Shown here: positions 10,858-21,705 of the stretch, piece after piece
Position numbering within the stretch: the first letter of the stretch is position 1
Layout: each line of letters starts with the position of its first letter
Assembly: GCA_025765595.1 (NCBI GenBank)
Contig: JAIVFH010000037.1
Span: 186,001-250,000 of the forward strand
DNA from: Obelidium mucronatum
Lineage: Eukaryota > Chytridiomycota > Chytridiomycetes > Chytridiales > Chytriomycetaceae
DNA: 64,000 nucleotides
Direction: 5' to 3'
The notes under the pieces: model-generated
What the model saw: the letters and a program-made list of their open reading frames with translations, nothing else
Database searches by the model: none
What the model was told of the DNA's origin: nothing
Program-made: the position numbers and the translations under genes

Positions 10858-12417
10858 ATGGCAGCAAAACAAAATAACGATCGTACTGACAGATTGATCG
10901 AAGCACTCAAAATTGGAGGCACCACCCACCTCAGCATCAGCACCACAGTCGTCGAACTAGAGGACTGGATCTACGAAACTGAAAATGCCTGTTTGGCCAG
11001 TGATAGCAAGATCAAGGCAGTTGAATGCATGAGAGGCACCCTCAAGGCACCTGTGGAAATTGTCGCGAAAGCTGACAATTCCAACAAGGACGCAGTAGAG
11101 AAATACTTGAAGGAAAAAGAAAAGTGGGAAGAATACGACTCAGATGCTTTATTGGTGTTAAGAAGACGCGTGGATAAAACGATGAGGCATTACACGCAGC
11201 AAATTGGGAAATCAAGTCACGTGATTTTCAGTGAAATGATTGTGGCAATCAGAGGTGCCACCGAGACGACCCCAGAAAAATTGGACATCGCTATGAAGAA
11301 TTATAAGCAAACAGATCCAAATGGAGTCACTCACCCGATCGAGGTCTACATCAAAGAAAAGACCGACCGCATCAAGTCCTATAACGATGTGGCAAAATTA
11401 AACAAGAAACCCGAATATAACGATCAACAAAAAGTGGATTTTATTAATTTGGGGCTTGAAGCGAAAATATTCATGGATGTCAAAATGAAATTCGCGGATG
11501 CGGCTACTGACGCATCAGTTACACTGGAAGGGTATCTCCGGTATTTGAGGAAGTACAACTCCATGCGATTGGACGGAAAGCCAGACGTTCCAGTCAAACT
11601 CTCAGCCACTTCAACCAACGCCAAGGAAAAGAAAGACGGCCAGGTGAAGGACAACGCCAATGACCAAGAGACTCCCCGTGCACAGATGGCAAATGGGCGC
11701 GGTAGAGGACGCGGCAGAGGCGGCAGAGGCGGTAGAGGTCGCGGCAACCAACAAAATAATGGAAGCCGTCAGAACAATCAAAATGAAAATGGAAATCAAA
11801 AGAATGATTACCAAAGACCCAGCATTGAAGACAGAATTTGCGGGCATTGCGGAGGACTTGGTCACTTTGCAAAGGATTGTACCAAGACTTGTCCAAGGCA
11901 ATACGGACGCTGCATAAACCAGAGTTGTCCAAAGTCGAAACAACAGCAGAGCGGCGGAAATCAGCAAAGATCAACGTCGCACACTCAAATCAATCAACCG
12001 GCTTCCTACAACAGCAACGACGCTGAAAATTGGGGAAGAACATATTTAGCGGCAATTACCAATGGGAAGAAAGAAAGAACACTTACCCAAGCTGCTATCG
12101 ATGGAGGATCAACGTCAACTGGATTCATCCACACAAAATGGTTCTTGGAAGAGACCATAGACAGTTCTAGAAAAGTTGACACCCAGGCGATTGGCGGAAA
12201 TATGATCACGTCTGGAGGCAAAGGAGTGGGAGTGTTTAGATTACACAACACTAAAACGAACAAATACGTCGTAGTTACCATTCCGGACGCCAACTTTCAG
12301 CCAAAGTACGCGGAAAACGTCATCGCCGAAGATTCTTTCAAGTCTAATGCACTGAAATGGCCAGCCTACCAAGCGGGAGAACGCGGAACAACCGAAGCAG
12401 ATATACTACAAAGATGA
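10858..12417 (+). CDS. gag: Copia gag polyprotein with CCHC zinc knuckle
   Basis: 519 residues from ATG 10858, 26 nt after the 5' LTR. The N-terminal two thirds are helical and charged (capsid-like). An Arg-Gly-rich box spans about residues 280-297, then a canonical CX2CX4HX4C knuckle (C328, C331, H336, C341) binds RNA. C-terminal to this, AAIDGGSTSTGF near 12100 may correspond to an aspartic-protease active-site region, but the usual D-S/T-G triad is not clean. The frame ends at TGA 12415-12417, while the pol frame is already open upstream of this stop, so gag and pol overlap in different frames as in Ty1-like elements. Confidence 0.92.
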   Translation: MAAKQNNDRTDRLIEALKIGGTTHLSISTTVVELEDWIYETENACLASDSKIKAVECMRGTLKAPVEIVAKADNSNKDAVEKYLKEKEKWEEYDSDALLVLRRRVDKTMRHYTQQIGKSSHVIFSEMIVAIRGATETTPEKLDIAMKNYKQTDPNGVTHPIEVYIKEKTDRIKSYNDVAKLNKKPEYNDQQKVDFINLGLEAKIFMDVKMKFADAATDASVTLEGYLRYLRKYNSMRLDGKPDVPVKLSATSTNAKEKKDGQVKDNANDQETPRAQMANGRGRGRGRGGRGGRGRGNQQNNGSRQNNQNENGNQKNDYQRPSIEDRICGHCGGLGHFAKDCTKTCPRQYGRCINQSCPKSKQQQSGGNQQRSTSHTQINQPASYNSNDAENWGRTYLAAITNGKKERTLTQAAIDGGSTSTGFIHTKWFLEETIDSSRKVDTQAIGGNMITSGGKGVGVFRLHNTKTNKYVVVTIPDANFQPKYAENVIAEDSFKSNALKWPAYQAGERGTTEADILQR

Positions 12418-12430
12418 GTTATTTGTCGAA

Positions 12431-15400
12431 GTGTTTGCATCGCCAAACAAGTTGTATTACGCTTACATTACACCGGCTTCCGAAGACGAAAAAGAAGAAG
12501 TCCGCCAAAGCTTGAAGACAAAGGCATACTACGGACCGAAAAACAAAAGTGTCAAAAAGTTGCAAAGAAGTTGGATTCATAATACTTACGGCCACAGAAA
12601 AGGGGAATCCGAAAAGCAACTATGGAGGACTTTGGAAGAGCAAGGATATACCATAGTCAACGACTCCGAAGAATGTATCGCCTGTGATATGGCGAAAATG
12701 GTTCCGTTAAGACACCCGGACCGAAGCAAAGACGACAGGAAAGATGAATTACCTGGTCAGAAGCTTAGCCACGACTCCAGCGGCAAAATGCGAGTACCTG
12801 CGAGAGGATGTAATGGAGGAAGATACCGGTCAATAATCGTTGATTCTGCAAGTGGATTAACGGACTTACGTATCACCAGAAACCAAGGCGCGGAACAGCG
12901 AGCGCACATCCGAGAAACCGTTAAGAGGATCGATAGATTCTTTGGTACTAAAAGAGTGTTGGAAATTAGAACAGATAATTGGAAAGGGACAATCGGGAAT
13001 GAACAACAAGAGTTCAATACGGAAGAGGGACTCACCGATACTCAAAGTCCACCATATTATCATCGCGGCAATCCAGACGCCGAGAACCGCATGAAAACCA
13101 ACGAACTTGGAGCAATGGCGATAATGCTGAAAGGCAACGTGGAACTTGAATGGTGGGGAATGGCGAGTATTTTTGAAAACTACTGCCACCAGTACACCAG
13201 ACCGTACCTACCAAGAGATGGAGATGAGTCAAAGTCACCGTATGAAATATTCTACAGCCAAGACTTACCGAATCTGGATCATCTCAAAGTTCCGTTCTGT
13301 GATGTGATTTACTACATGCCACCCGAAACCCGCAAGAAGTTTGAGCCACATGGCGCGCGCGGAATGTTCATCGGATACGACAAGAAAAGGGCATCGTATT
13401 ACATCTACACATCAAAAGGTCGAATAGTCAGCACAAGAGACGTCAAGTTCTTTCAAAATTCGTTTACTTACGGCAGAAAAGACGCTGCAACCGGGACCGC
13501 TCCAACAGAAAACGAAATCCGAGAATATTACAAAGAAATGGATTTAATGTTTGGAGAAGCGAGAGAAGAACATGAACCAATCAACATACCTCGCGGAACC
13601 GGAACTCAGGAGGAGATACAGATAGACGAAATCGACTCCATGACGCGTGAAGATGAAGAAGAACAGTCTGAGGAGGAGCCAGATCTAGTGGAAAGCGATT
13701 CAGATGATGATGAGCAAATCAACAACCAAGCAGCAATCATTCACCTGTACGCAGAAGAAAACCACCGCTCCAATGTAAGACGTTCACAACGGATTGCTAA
13801 CTTGAAGGCTCGTGAAAGTCCTGGTGCGAGCAGAGATGACAAGACTGTGGGGGGCCAAGTTCAAGCGTCAACAAAGAAGAGGCCACAAGCACAAGTCCTA
13901 GATAACCCCACGAGTCGCGAGTTGTCCGAGCTTAATCCAGGCGCGCAATCCGTGGTAAGTGGAATTGAAAATCCCTTACCGCTAGAACCGGCATACTCTC
14001 ATTCGATCCCAACAGAGACCCCGGCAAGACCAACGGAAATCATTCGAGAGCAGCCGCCTGTAATAGCAAGTGATTCAGAAAGTGACAGAGAGGAGAACCC
14101 GACAATGGAAAAGACACCGGTACTCACCAAACAGCCGATAATGACAAGATCCAAAACCCGAGAAGCCGAAACCACCAAAGTCACAGCTCCAAACCGCAAC
14201 GACGAAGCACTGAGTAGACATATGGAGCGGATGGCTTTAGCGAAAAAGGAGAAGGACAAGTCGAAAAAGCCTGCTGGAAAAATGGCAAAAGAAATTTCAG
14301 CACTTGGAAATTTAATGAGTCAAGCAAAGGGACTTACGAGCACAACGGATAAAGTCACAGACCCATTGAACACAAAGCAGGCAATGTCGGGAAAATTCGG
14401 TGATTGGTCGAAATCTGCAAACGAAGGAGAATATTGGCCATTAGAAGACAACAACTGCATCAAAATGGTACCACGTCCCACCAACGCGAAAGTCATCCAG
14501 TCCAGAACAACTTACGTCACAAAGAAAGATGGCAGAAAGAAATCCAGACTTTGCGTCAGAGGGGACTTGATGGACGAATACGGCGAAACCAGCGCATCGG
14601 TAGTCTCGAAGGACACGTTATTCATGTTCCTCGTAGACGCAGCCATTGAGGACGATGAAGCTAGTTACATTCGATATTAGCCAAGCATTCACAACAACAC
14701 CCGTAAAAGAAGGCGAAGAATTCTACATTACCATTCCAGCAGACTACAAGAACAGAGAAGGCAAAAGCACAAGCGGAATGGTCTTTAAGGTGTTTGTTCA
14801 GCTATACGGTCGACCAGACGCAATGTTTGAATTTGGGAAACTTATTAACAACTTACCTTGAGAGAGAGTGCGGATTCAGACAGTCGGCGAAAGACCCGCA
14901 ACAGTACATCAAACGCAATGAGAAAGGCGAGCAGCAAGCTCGCAATGCATGTTGACGATGGGTTGATGAGAGGGAAGAGACAAGCACTTGAAGAGACACT
15001 TGAAATTTTGAAGAAAAGATTCCAAATGAAGTTCGAGTGGAACCCGGAAAAATTCTTGGGCTTGAACCTATGGCGCAATCGAGCCAAGCGTCTCATCTAC
15101 ATCAACCAATACGACTATATTATGGGAATGGCGCAGCAGTTTGGACCGATGCCTGTAAGTCGCAAATATGACATACCATTCGATAAGGATGTCGACCTCA
15201 CCTTTGAGGAGGAGGATCCATGCGTCATCGGAACTCTGCCACTTCAAGAATTGATTGGATCGCTGCTGCACACCACCATCACACGAAAGGATACGTTACC
15301 ACACATCAACATGATGGCGAGATTCATGTCAAACGGAAGAAGAAAGCACTACGAACTCTCGAAGAAAATCCTGTACCACCTGTATCAAACAGCGGACTTA

Positions 15401-15961
15401 GCATTAACTCTTGGAAAACGCAGCGAGACGATGCTAATGAGCTACCACGACGTCAGTTTCGCGAAAGAACACGACTACCGCAGCAGAACAGGAGGAGCTT
15501 TCTTCTACTATGGGTCACTAGTCGCAGCAATCAGCAAAGTTCAAAAACTCACCACGCTGTCTACAGCCGAAGCCGAATATGTGGGATTGAACGAAGGCGC
15601 CGTGATTCAAATGTACCATCGCCAATACTTGAAGTCTATCGGAAAGAAAGTTGAAGAACCATCAATATGTTACGAAGACAACGAAGCAGCCATTAGCATG
15701 ACGAAGGATCAAGCTAGCTACGCACGAACCAAACATATTGCCATACGCTACCACTCCACAAAAGGATTCATCAACAGCAAAGATATCGAAGTCAAATACT
15801 GCAACACAAACGATATGGTCGCAGACGCGTTGACGAAGCCGTTGGGAATCGAAAAGTTCAAGAAGTTTAGAGCGATGATGGGATACAAGTCAGGATTCAC
15901 CACATCGAGGAGGAGTGAGAAGGAAACCAAGACTTACAGAACACAAGTCCTTTTGGGGTGA
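12431..15961 (+). pseudogene. pol: Copia pol (integrase, RT, RNase H) with three frame breaks
   Basis: The integrase region (12431-13490) has a pre-integrase HHCC-like zone and the D,D,E core: HDSSGKM near 12770, RTDNWKG near 12973 and DAENRM near 13081. A long acidic linker runs to about 14400. The reverse transcriptase starts near 14440. The frame leaves the first ORF near 14650-14660, stays in a second frame to about 14848, moves again for the segment starting LERECGF, and returns at the RT active-site box MHVDDG (14945-14962). RNase H motifs STAEAEY (near 15556), YEDNEAA and the C-terminal DALTKPL are in the last frame, which ends inside the 3' LTR. As read, no continuous RT can be made. 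The breaks are either mutations or consensus errors. Confidence 0.9.
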
Positions 15962-16142
15962 CGATGTAGCGGGAATAATTCATTGTTTATTTATTCATTA
16001 TTCATTGTGTTGAAGGTGATGGGGTGGAATTGTCAGTTTGAAAGTTAGACAGAAACTGACACCACCACCAGGTTCGTAATAAAGGGAAAGTTAGACAGAA
16101 ACTGACACCACCACCAGAGAAACAACCTCTTTATTAATTACA
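15916..16142 (+). repeat. 3' LTR (227 bp)
   Basis: Same length and, by eye, same sequence as 10605-10831, followed directly by the second TTGGA target-site copy at 16143-16147. Confidence 0.96.
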
Positions 16143-16402
16143 TTGGAGAGATTTGAAGACTATATGGAAGGTGAATTATTCACTTGTGTCTGTGTCAGAT
16201 GCTGATCGCTTTCCCAACAGACTTGATCAATGAAGAAAAAACTATGAAGATTGGAAATTATGCTGCATCCATCATCAATGGGTCGGGCACCTTCGAAGGC
16301 GTTGCCAGGATGGGCTATACTGTTTTAATGCTTCGCGGAGTCGTGGAGAACTTGAAAGTCACTGAATTTGCTATTTATTACCCCGAAACAACTGTTGAAT
16401 AA

Positions 16403-16705
16403 AAGATGTGGTCGGATCAAATTCTCGACATCATCAAGACATTGATCCAGTTTGTGCATGTATTGCAGAGATTTCCAGTAGTATAAATACAATAAGAGAA
16501 ACTTAGAGAACAAGTTTTTATGCGCTGTCATTGCAGTTTAAATTTCAAAGTCCGACTGGTTCGAAAAAGTGCCTGAATCCAAACAACACATCTTTGACAT
16601 CTGCAGGCTAGAACCCCTGCTACCCCAGACCCCACAAAACTATTTGAACTTCAATTCTTCGGAACCTTACATTTAATCTCTTAACAACCCTCTTACTGGG
16701 CCGCA
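16403..16705. other. Intergenic, split gene to mucin 2
   Basis: 303 bp. No gene supported; holds the 3' end of the split gene and the upstream region of mucin gene 2. Confidence 0.6.
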
Positions 16706-18343
16706 ATGGTGACCTATGAAATTCGATGTTCACCTGTCAAACCCCTAAAACTCGTTGGAACAGCGTCTATCTGTGCATCCACATACTGTCATTCGCAATA
16801 TAATATGCGGTTTACTGCTCGGCTTCTGCGTTGTGTCGTCTTTTCCAATCGCTCAGGAATACAACGTGATTCGAAGAGAAGTAAGAGACCGCACAAAACC
16901 ATCGAAGATTTGAAAAACGAGCACTTAAAAAGATTTTTATTTAGGCGCCATCGTCAAACGATCCTTTGATTGATGTTGTTGTAGAGTACGTTACTGAATT
17001 CGAGACTGAGTCCTGTACAACACCAACTATGACAACAACTTCGGCTACTACATCCACTTCCACGACAACTATTAAAGTAAGCTATTTCTATAGTGGGTTT
17101 TTTCACCCTCCTCCGATCTTGACGCATGCTTTTTCATCAGTTCAACAATAATTGGGGTTTGAGTTCCGACACAGCATCAAGGATTATATGGATCCCTCCA
17201 ACCGAGACTGAAGAAACAGAATACAGTACGGACACTGATTACAGTACAGAGTATACATGGACGCCGGATGATACTTCAACAACCACGTCAACCAGTACCA
17301 CTGAAACTACCTCTACAAGTACTACCACTACAGAAACTGAAACGACATCCACAAGTACCACGACTACGGAAACAGAAACCACGTCAACTAGCACTACCAC
17401 AACTGAAACAGAAACCACTTCAACAAGCACCACAACAACAGAAACTGACACGACGTCTACAAGTACCACGACCACTGAAACTGAAACGACATCGACCAGT
17501 ACAACCACTACAGAAACGGGCACCACGTCCACTAGCACAACTACTACAGAAACAGAAACCACTTCAACTAGTACAACAACTACAGAAACTGACACGACAT
17601 CCACAAGCACTACTACCACAGAAACAGAAACCACTAGCACAACGACTACAGAGACGGAAACCACATCTGCCAGTACGACGACCACAGAAACTGAAACCAC
17701 ATCCACAAGCACCACTACTACAGAAACTGAAACCACATCAAGTACAACCACAACGACCGAGACTGAAACAACGTCTACAACTACGAGTACTGGAACGACA
17801 ACTACAACATCTGAAACAACTAGCACAACCACCACGACCTGCTCAGAAGAGATTGTGGAAATCACTGAGTATGTGGACGACGAAGAACAGCCAACAACAA
17901 CTTCTTCTGTACTACCATCACCAAGTCCAAGTGATGATGGGGGTTGGGTGACTCAATACGGAAAGCTTCGATTAATGAGGCAAGGTGTGTCTAAAATAGT
18001 AGGCTTGCATGGAAGCAGTAGCGTTTCGACACTGGTGCTTTCACCCTTGGCGGAAAATTACAAGTTTGGTGTTGATGTGGAAGGAAAACTGCGATACTTG
18101 ACATCGAACGAGCTCTGTTTGGGTGTGAATGAAGTAACCGCGGGAACACCGGTCGTATTGCAGGACTGCTCACTCGCACCGATTTGGGTGATTACTGGTG
18201 GAGTGTTTAAGGTGGAAGGAACGAGCTTATGTTTGGATAATGCTGATGGCATATTGGAAGATGGAAATAAGTTGCAACTGTGGGCGTGTAAAGCTTCTAG
18301 TGATGCAGCAGCGGCGAATCAAAAGTGGGTGATTCAACCCTAA
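16706..18343 (+). CDS. Secreted mucin-like protein with one ricin-B-like lectin domain (paralogue 2)
   Basis: Exons 16706-16708 (ATG only), 16764-16880, 16945-17076 and 17141-18343, 484 residues, all phases consistent. Exon 2 gives a signal peptide (hydrophobic ICGLLLGFCVVSSFP) and a short segment ending Arg-Arg-Glu. After a short acidic segment come TSTSTTTTETE repeats (about 17270-17840), then a Cys-containing junction (TTTCSEEIVEITEYVDDEE) shared with paralogues 3 and 4. A single C-terminal beta-trefoil-like domain begins GGWVTQYGKLRLM and ends NQKWVIQP (QxW motif). Presumed role: wall-anchored or secreted glycan-binding protein. The similarity to paralogue 4 extends across the whole lectin domain, indicating duplication. 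The copia insertion lies just upstream but does not touch this gene. Confidence 0.82.
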
Positions 18344-18482
18344 TGATTTCGTTGTTTGGAAACTCTCGACTTTTTTTCCTTTACACTTTCTCTCTCGATC
18401 TCTTTCTTTTTTTTTCTTCGACTACTTCGTTCTTAATCACACTCTGAGATTGTCAAATAATATTCACTTCGATGAACGAAGA

Positions 18483-18513
<31 letters not shown>

Positions 18514-18526
18514 ACTCTCAATCTGA
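18344..18526. repeat. Intergenic with poly-A tract
   Basis: 183 bp between mucin 2 and EIF1AD. It contains an uninterrupted run of about 28 A (roughly 18482-18509) just upstream of the EIF1AD start. No gene seen. Confidence 0.7.
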
Positions 18527-19048
18527 ATGGGCAAACGACAAGTCCAACGAGAAGCCCTCGACGCAACCAACATTCCAACTCCAACAACTCCACTGCAGCG
18601 ATACGGAAGAGTCACTGGGATAAGGGGCGGCGGCCTATACGATATCTTGATCACTGAAACCTCAAACCCTCCTGCTGCGAACGAACAAGGAGCAACCGCC
18701 ACCACAACACCCACAGCCATGGTTCTCATTCAGCTTCCAAACAAGTTCCGCAAGGTTATTTGGGTAAAATTGGGCAGTTTTGTCTTGATTGAACTGTTGG
18801 CTGAAGTGACAACGAAAGTACATGGAGACATTCTGAGTGTTTTGCGACCGGAGCATCTTAAAGTGCTAAAAACGGAAGGAAAATGGCCGGTAGTTTTGGA
18901 TCCACCGGCGGCAGCTGTAGAATCAGAAGAGGATGAAGACGATGAAGTGATAAACAACAGTGAAAGTGACGACAACGATGATGATTTGTTTGTCAACCGG
19001 AATAGAATGCATGTGGAATATGAGTCTGATTCAGAAGATGGAGAATAA
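18527..19048 (+). CDS. EIF1AD: eIF1A-domain protein EIF1AD
   Basis: Intronless, 173 residues. The S1/OB-like eIF1A core is visible: a GRVTGIRGGGLYDI strand, then LPNKFRKVIWVKLGSFVLIE, then GDILSVLRPEHLKVLKTEGKWP. The acidic Ser/Glu/Asp tail ends in the diagnostic DLFVNRNR motif. EIF1AD proteins are nuclear, about 165-200 residues long, and bind nucleic acid and ribosomal precursors; exact function is not settled. The start is the ATG right after a poly-A tract. The gene converges with SEC7 across a 134-bp gap (19049-19182). Confidence 0.9.
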   Translation: MGKRQVQREALDATNIPTPTTPLQRYGRVTGIRGGGLYDILITETSNPPAANEQGATATTTPTAMVLIQLPNKFRKVIWVKLGSFVLIELLAEVTTKVHGDILSVLRPEHLKVLKTEGKWPVVLDPPAAAVESEEDEDDEVINNSESDDNDDDLFVNRNRMHVEYESDSEDGE

Positions 19049-19182
19049 AGGGTTTCTATTCTGGAATACCTTTCCTGTTATAAAGTTTATTTGGAACTCT
19101 TGTGTTTTTTGGTTCCTCGTCTCCAAAGTCATCTCCGACAAAAAAAAAGAATGAATTAATGAACTCACAATGAGTTTCGGAT

Positions 19183-21622
19183 CTAGCCAAGCACAGACGG
19201 AACAGCAACCACAACACCCCCCTCCTCAGCACCATTTTCCATCCGCGTTTCCTCCTTCAAAACGCCAAACACACTTCCAACACGAATCACAAACGCATGC
19301 AACGCAATACGAACATCGAGATCTAACTCAGGAAGGAGCAAAATTCCCATGCATTCTTCATACAACTTTGGTAAATGCTCTTGAAACAGGGAAGCCTCCA
19401 TATCCGCCATTGCAGTCAAAATTAGTACCACGACGGGCTTCCATGCATTCAGATTCCGGTTCTTGACACCAGGTTCCATTGTATTAAAGTTATGCAGGAT
19501 CTGGTAACAAAGCCTTTTTGGTTTTTTCATGTCATGTTTGAGTTTTACAAACAAGCAAACAAAAGACAACTAATACTCACGGAATCAAAAGCCCCGCCAC
19601 CTCCCCACGATTCTCCACCCGATCCACATGCCGATCCATCACCATCTTGAACAAAATAGAAATATACGCAATCACACTCGCGCATTCCTGTTTCAACAAA
19701 TTCGGCAACTGTTTCATGAACCCCATCCTGAAAAGAGCCAGTCGCAGCTCTGTATCCTTATTGAACGCCTCTGCGAACCGATAACTCCTTTCAAAACAGC
19801 CCACGAGAATCAACATGTGTTTCACAGAGATGGCCCTGTATATTCGGTCTTCCCCTCCGCCGCTAGACACGGTGTCTAAATTGGTGGTTGACTTCCGAGC
19901 GCTGGTGGACAAGATTTCGTGTAGCGTTTGTACAACGAGGAGGTGCAGAACGCATTTTAGAATGATTCCTTGGAAGTCTTGCGGATCTGGTTTCGGGCGG
20001 TTCGTTAATTGAACAACTCCATCAATGAAAATAAGCTGGTTGGAGGATGTGGCTGGACCGGTTAAACTTGTGACTGAGCTCATGTGGTGGGCCATGGATT
20101 CGGATCCCACGTCGCGGTCGGCTTCTTCTGGTGCCGCTGCTGCTGCTGTTGCTGCTGCTGCAGCTTCAAGCGCTTCTGCTTCGTCTCCTTCGGGCGGCGC
20201 CATGACTCCACCAGGCGCCTCAGGAACTTGTGCGCGGTAATCGAAAAAGAGGAGGTTTGGCGTCGTTGCTTGGAATAGATTCACAAACGTGTTGCAAACC
20301 CTGTCCCATAACCTCTGATCAAACTTTTCCAAATTCGAATCGATAAACTGGTGTAAACAAGTCGATCCAATCCGTGCCAATGTTTCGTTTTCTATAGGCG
20401 AAGAAGAAAAAAAAAATTACAAAAAAATTAGAATAATTCTGGAAACTCAACATTAAAAAACAAGGGGGAGAATTTCACCTTGTGTCATACAAGCAACCAA
20501 AATCTCAAACAACCCATCCACACTAAACTCCAACAACCCAAAATGACATGCATACAACTCCACCAACAACCTCAACGCCTGAATCAAGGTCGTACTCAAC
20601 CAAACCGTCAAATCCTCTCCTCCCCCTGCTCCTCCTCCTCCTCCTCCTCTCCCATCATCCATATCCCGGTGTTCCTGCCGCGACAGTTTCAAGTCATCAA
20701 ACATGGGGAACAAGACTCCCTTGACAATCACTTCCCAGGAATCTCGCGAGAATTCGGGGCCGTGGGTTTTGAGGAGTTCAAATAGGTAGGTGAGTCCGCG
20801 GGCGCGGACTTCGAGGTCGCATGTCATTGTGACTTCGTGGAAACCAAAGAGGACGGGGAATATGTAGCGGAAACTTGTTTCTTCTGGGGATGCTGCAGCA
20901 GCAGCGGCAGTGGGAGTGGTGGTGGTGGTGGTGGTGTTTACGGTTTGGTGATCTCCGTTTCGTTCAGGCAAGTTTGCAGAAGAAGCGATAGTTCTCACTG
21001 TTGGTGGGTGATCTTTGGTTCCTGGTACAACAATTGGAGCCGTGCTTTGAAGAATCTTGATTCCAGCAGGAGTTTTCAACATCTCAAAAATCCGAGGAAT
21101 AGCTTGCTTCAAAAGCTCCACAGATTGAAGACTGTTGAAACAAAAGAAAAAAAAAGGAGTCATCAGCCCCCCAACCAAACCCAACCAAAAAAAAAAAAAA
21201 AAAAACATCCAAACCTCGTCTTCGCAAACCTCCCATTCTTACAAAACGCAACCAAACACGCCATCAAATCCGGAAAAACCGCATTCCCCACAACCTCCTC
21301 AAAACACTTTCTAAAAACCATCTTCACCAAATCAAACGCCAAACCAACCACAACCTCACTTGGACCCTTTGCCCCCTTCAAAACCGCCCCCAAAATAGTC
21401 TTCCAGCCCGACTTCAACGCCCGCGCCTTCCCCTGCACCATCTGCGTCAAACACGTCAACGCCATGTCTTGAACTTTCGGGTCGTTGCTGTTTGCCACGA
21501 CAAATTCAAACGGTTTTAAAAAGTCTTTTTGGAATTTGAAGTTGGGGAGTTCTTCGAGTTCGAGGAATTTGTTGGATAGTTGGCGGAGTTTGTCTAACGC
21601 GAAATAGGAGACTTGGCTGTTT

Positions 21623-21705
<83 letters not shown>

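Larger units (their letters stand above)
10605..16142 (+). mobile_element. Full-length Ty1/copia LTR retrotransposon
   Basis: 5.54-kb element with 227-bp LTRs that begin TG and end CA. It is flanked by the 5-bp target-site duplication TTGGA (10600-10604 and 16143-16147). A primer-binding site follows the 5' LTR without a gap. A purine-rich tract (15907-15915) precedes the 3' LTR. Domain order gag, integrase, reverse transcriptase, RNase H is that of copia (Pseudoviridae-type) elements. The two LTRs look identical by eye, implying recent insertion, yet pol has three frame breaks in the RT region. Confidence 0.96.
9768..16402 (+). pseudogene. Hypothetical protein gene interrupted by a copia retrotransposon
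   Basis: Host exons are 9768-10084 and 10143-10604. After the element (10605-16142) and the second target-site copy (16143-16147) the exon continues 16148-16170, then 16221-16402. Reading across one target-site copy keeps a single open frame through GT-AG introns 10085-10142 and 16171-16220, ending at TAA 16400-16402. The gene was therefore intact before insertion. The predicted protein is soluble, about 327 residues, with no domain I recognise and no signal peptide. With the element in place, translation runs into the LTR and stops at 10648-10650, losing about the last 65 residues. Whether a second, uninterrupted allele exists cannot be told from this window. Confidence 0.75.

Noticed and set aside
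10858..15961. Retrovirus-like element with envelope
   Set aside because: Integrase precedes RT (copia order) and there is no extra ORF between RNase H and the 3' LTR.
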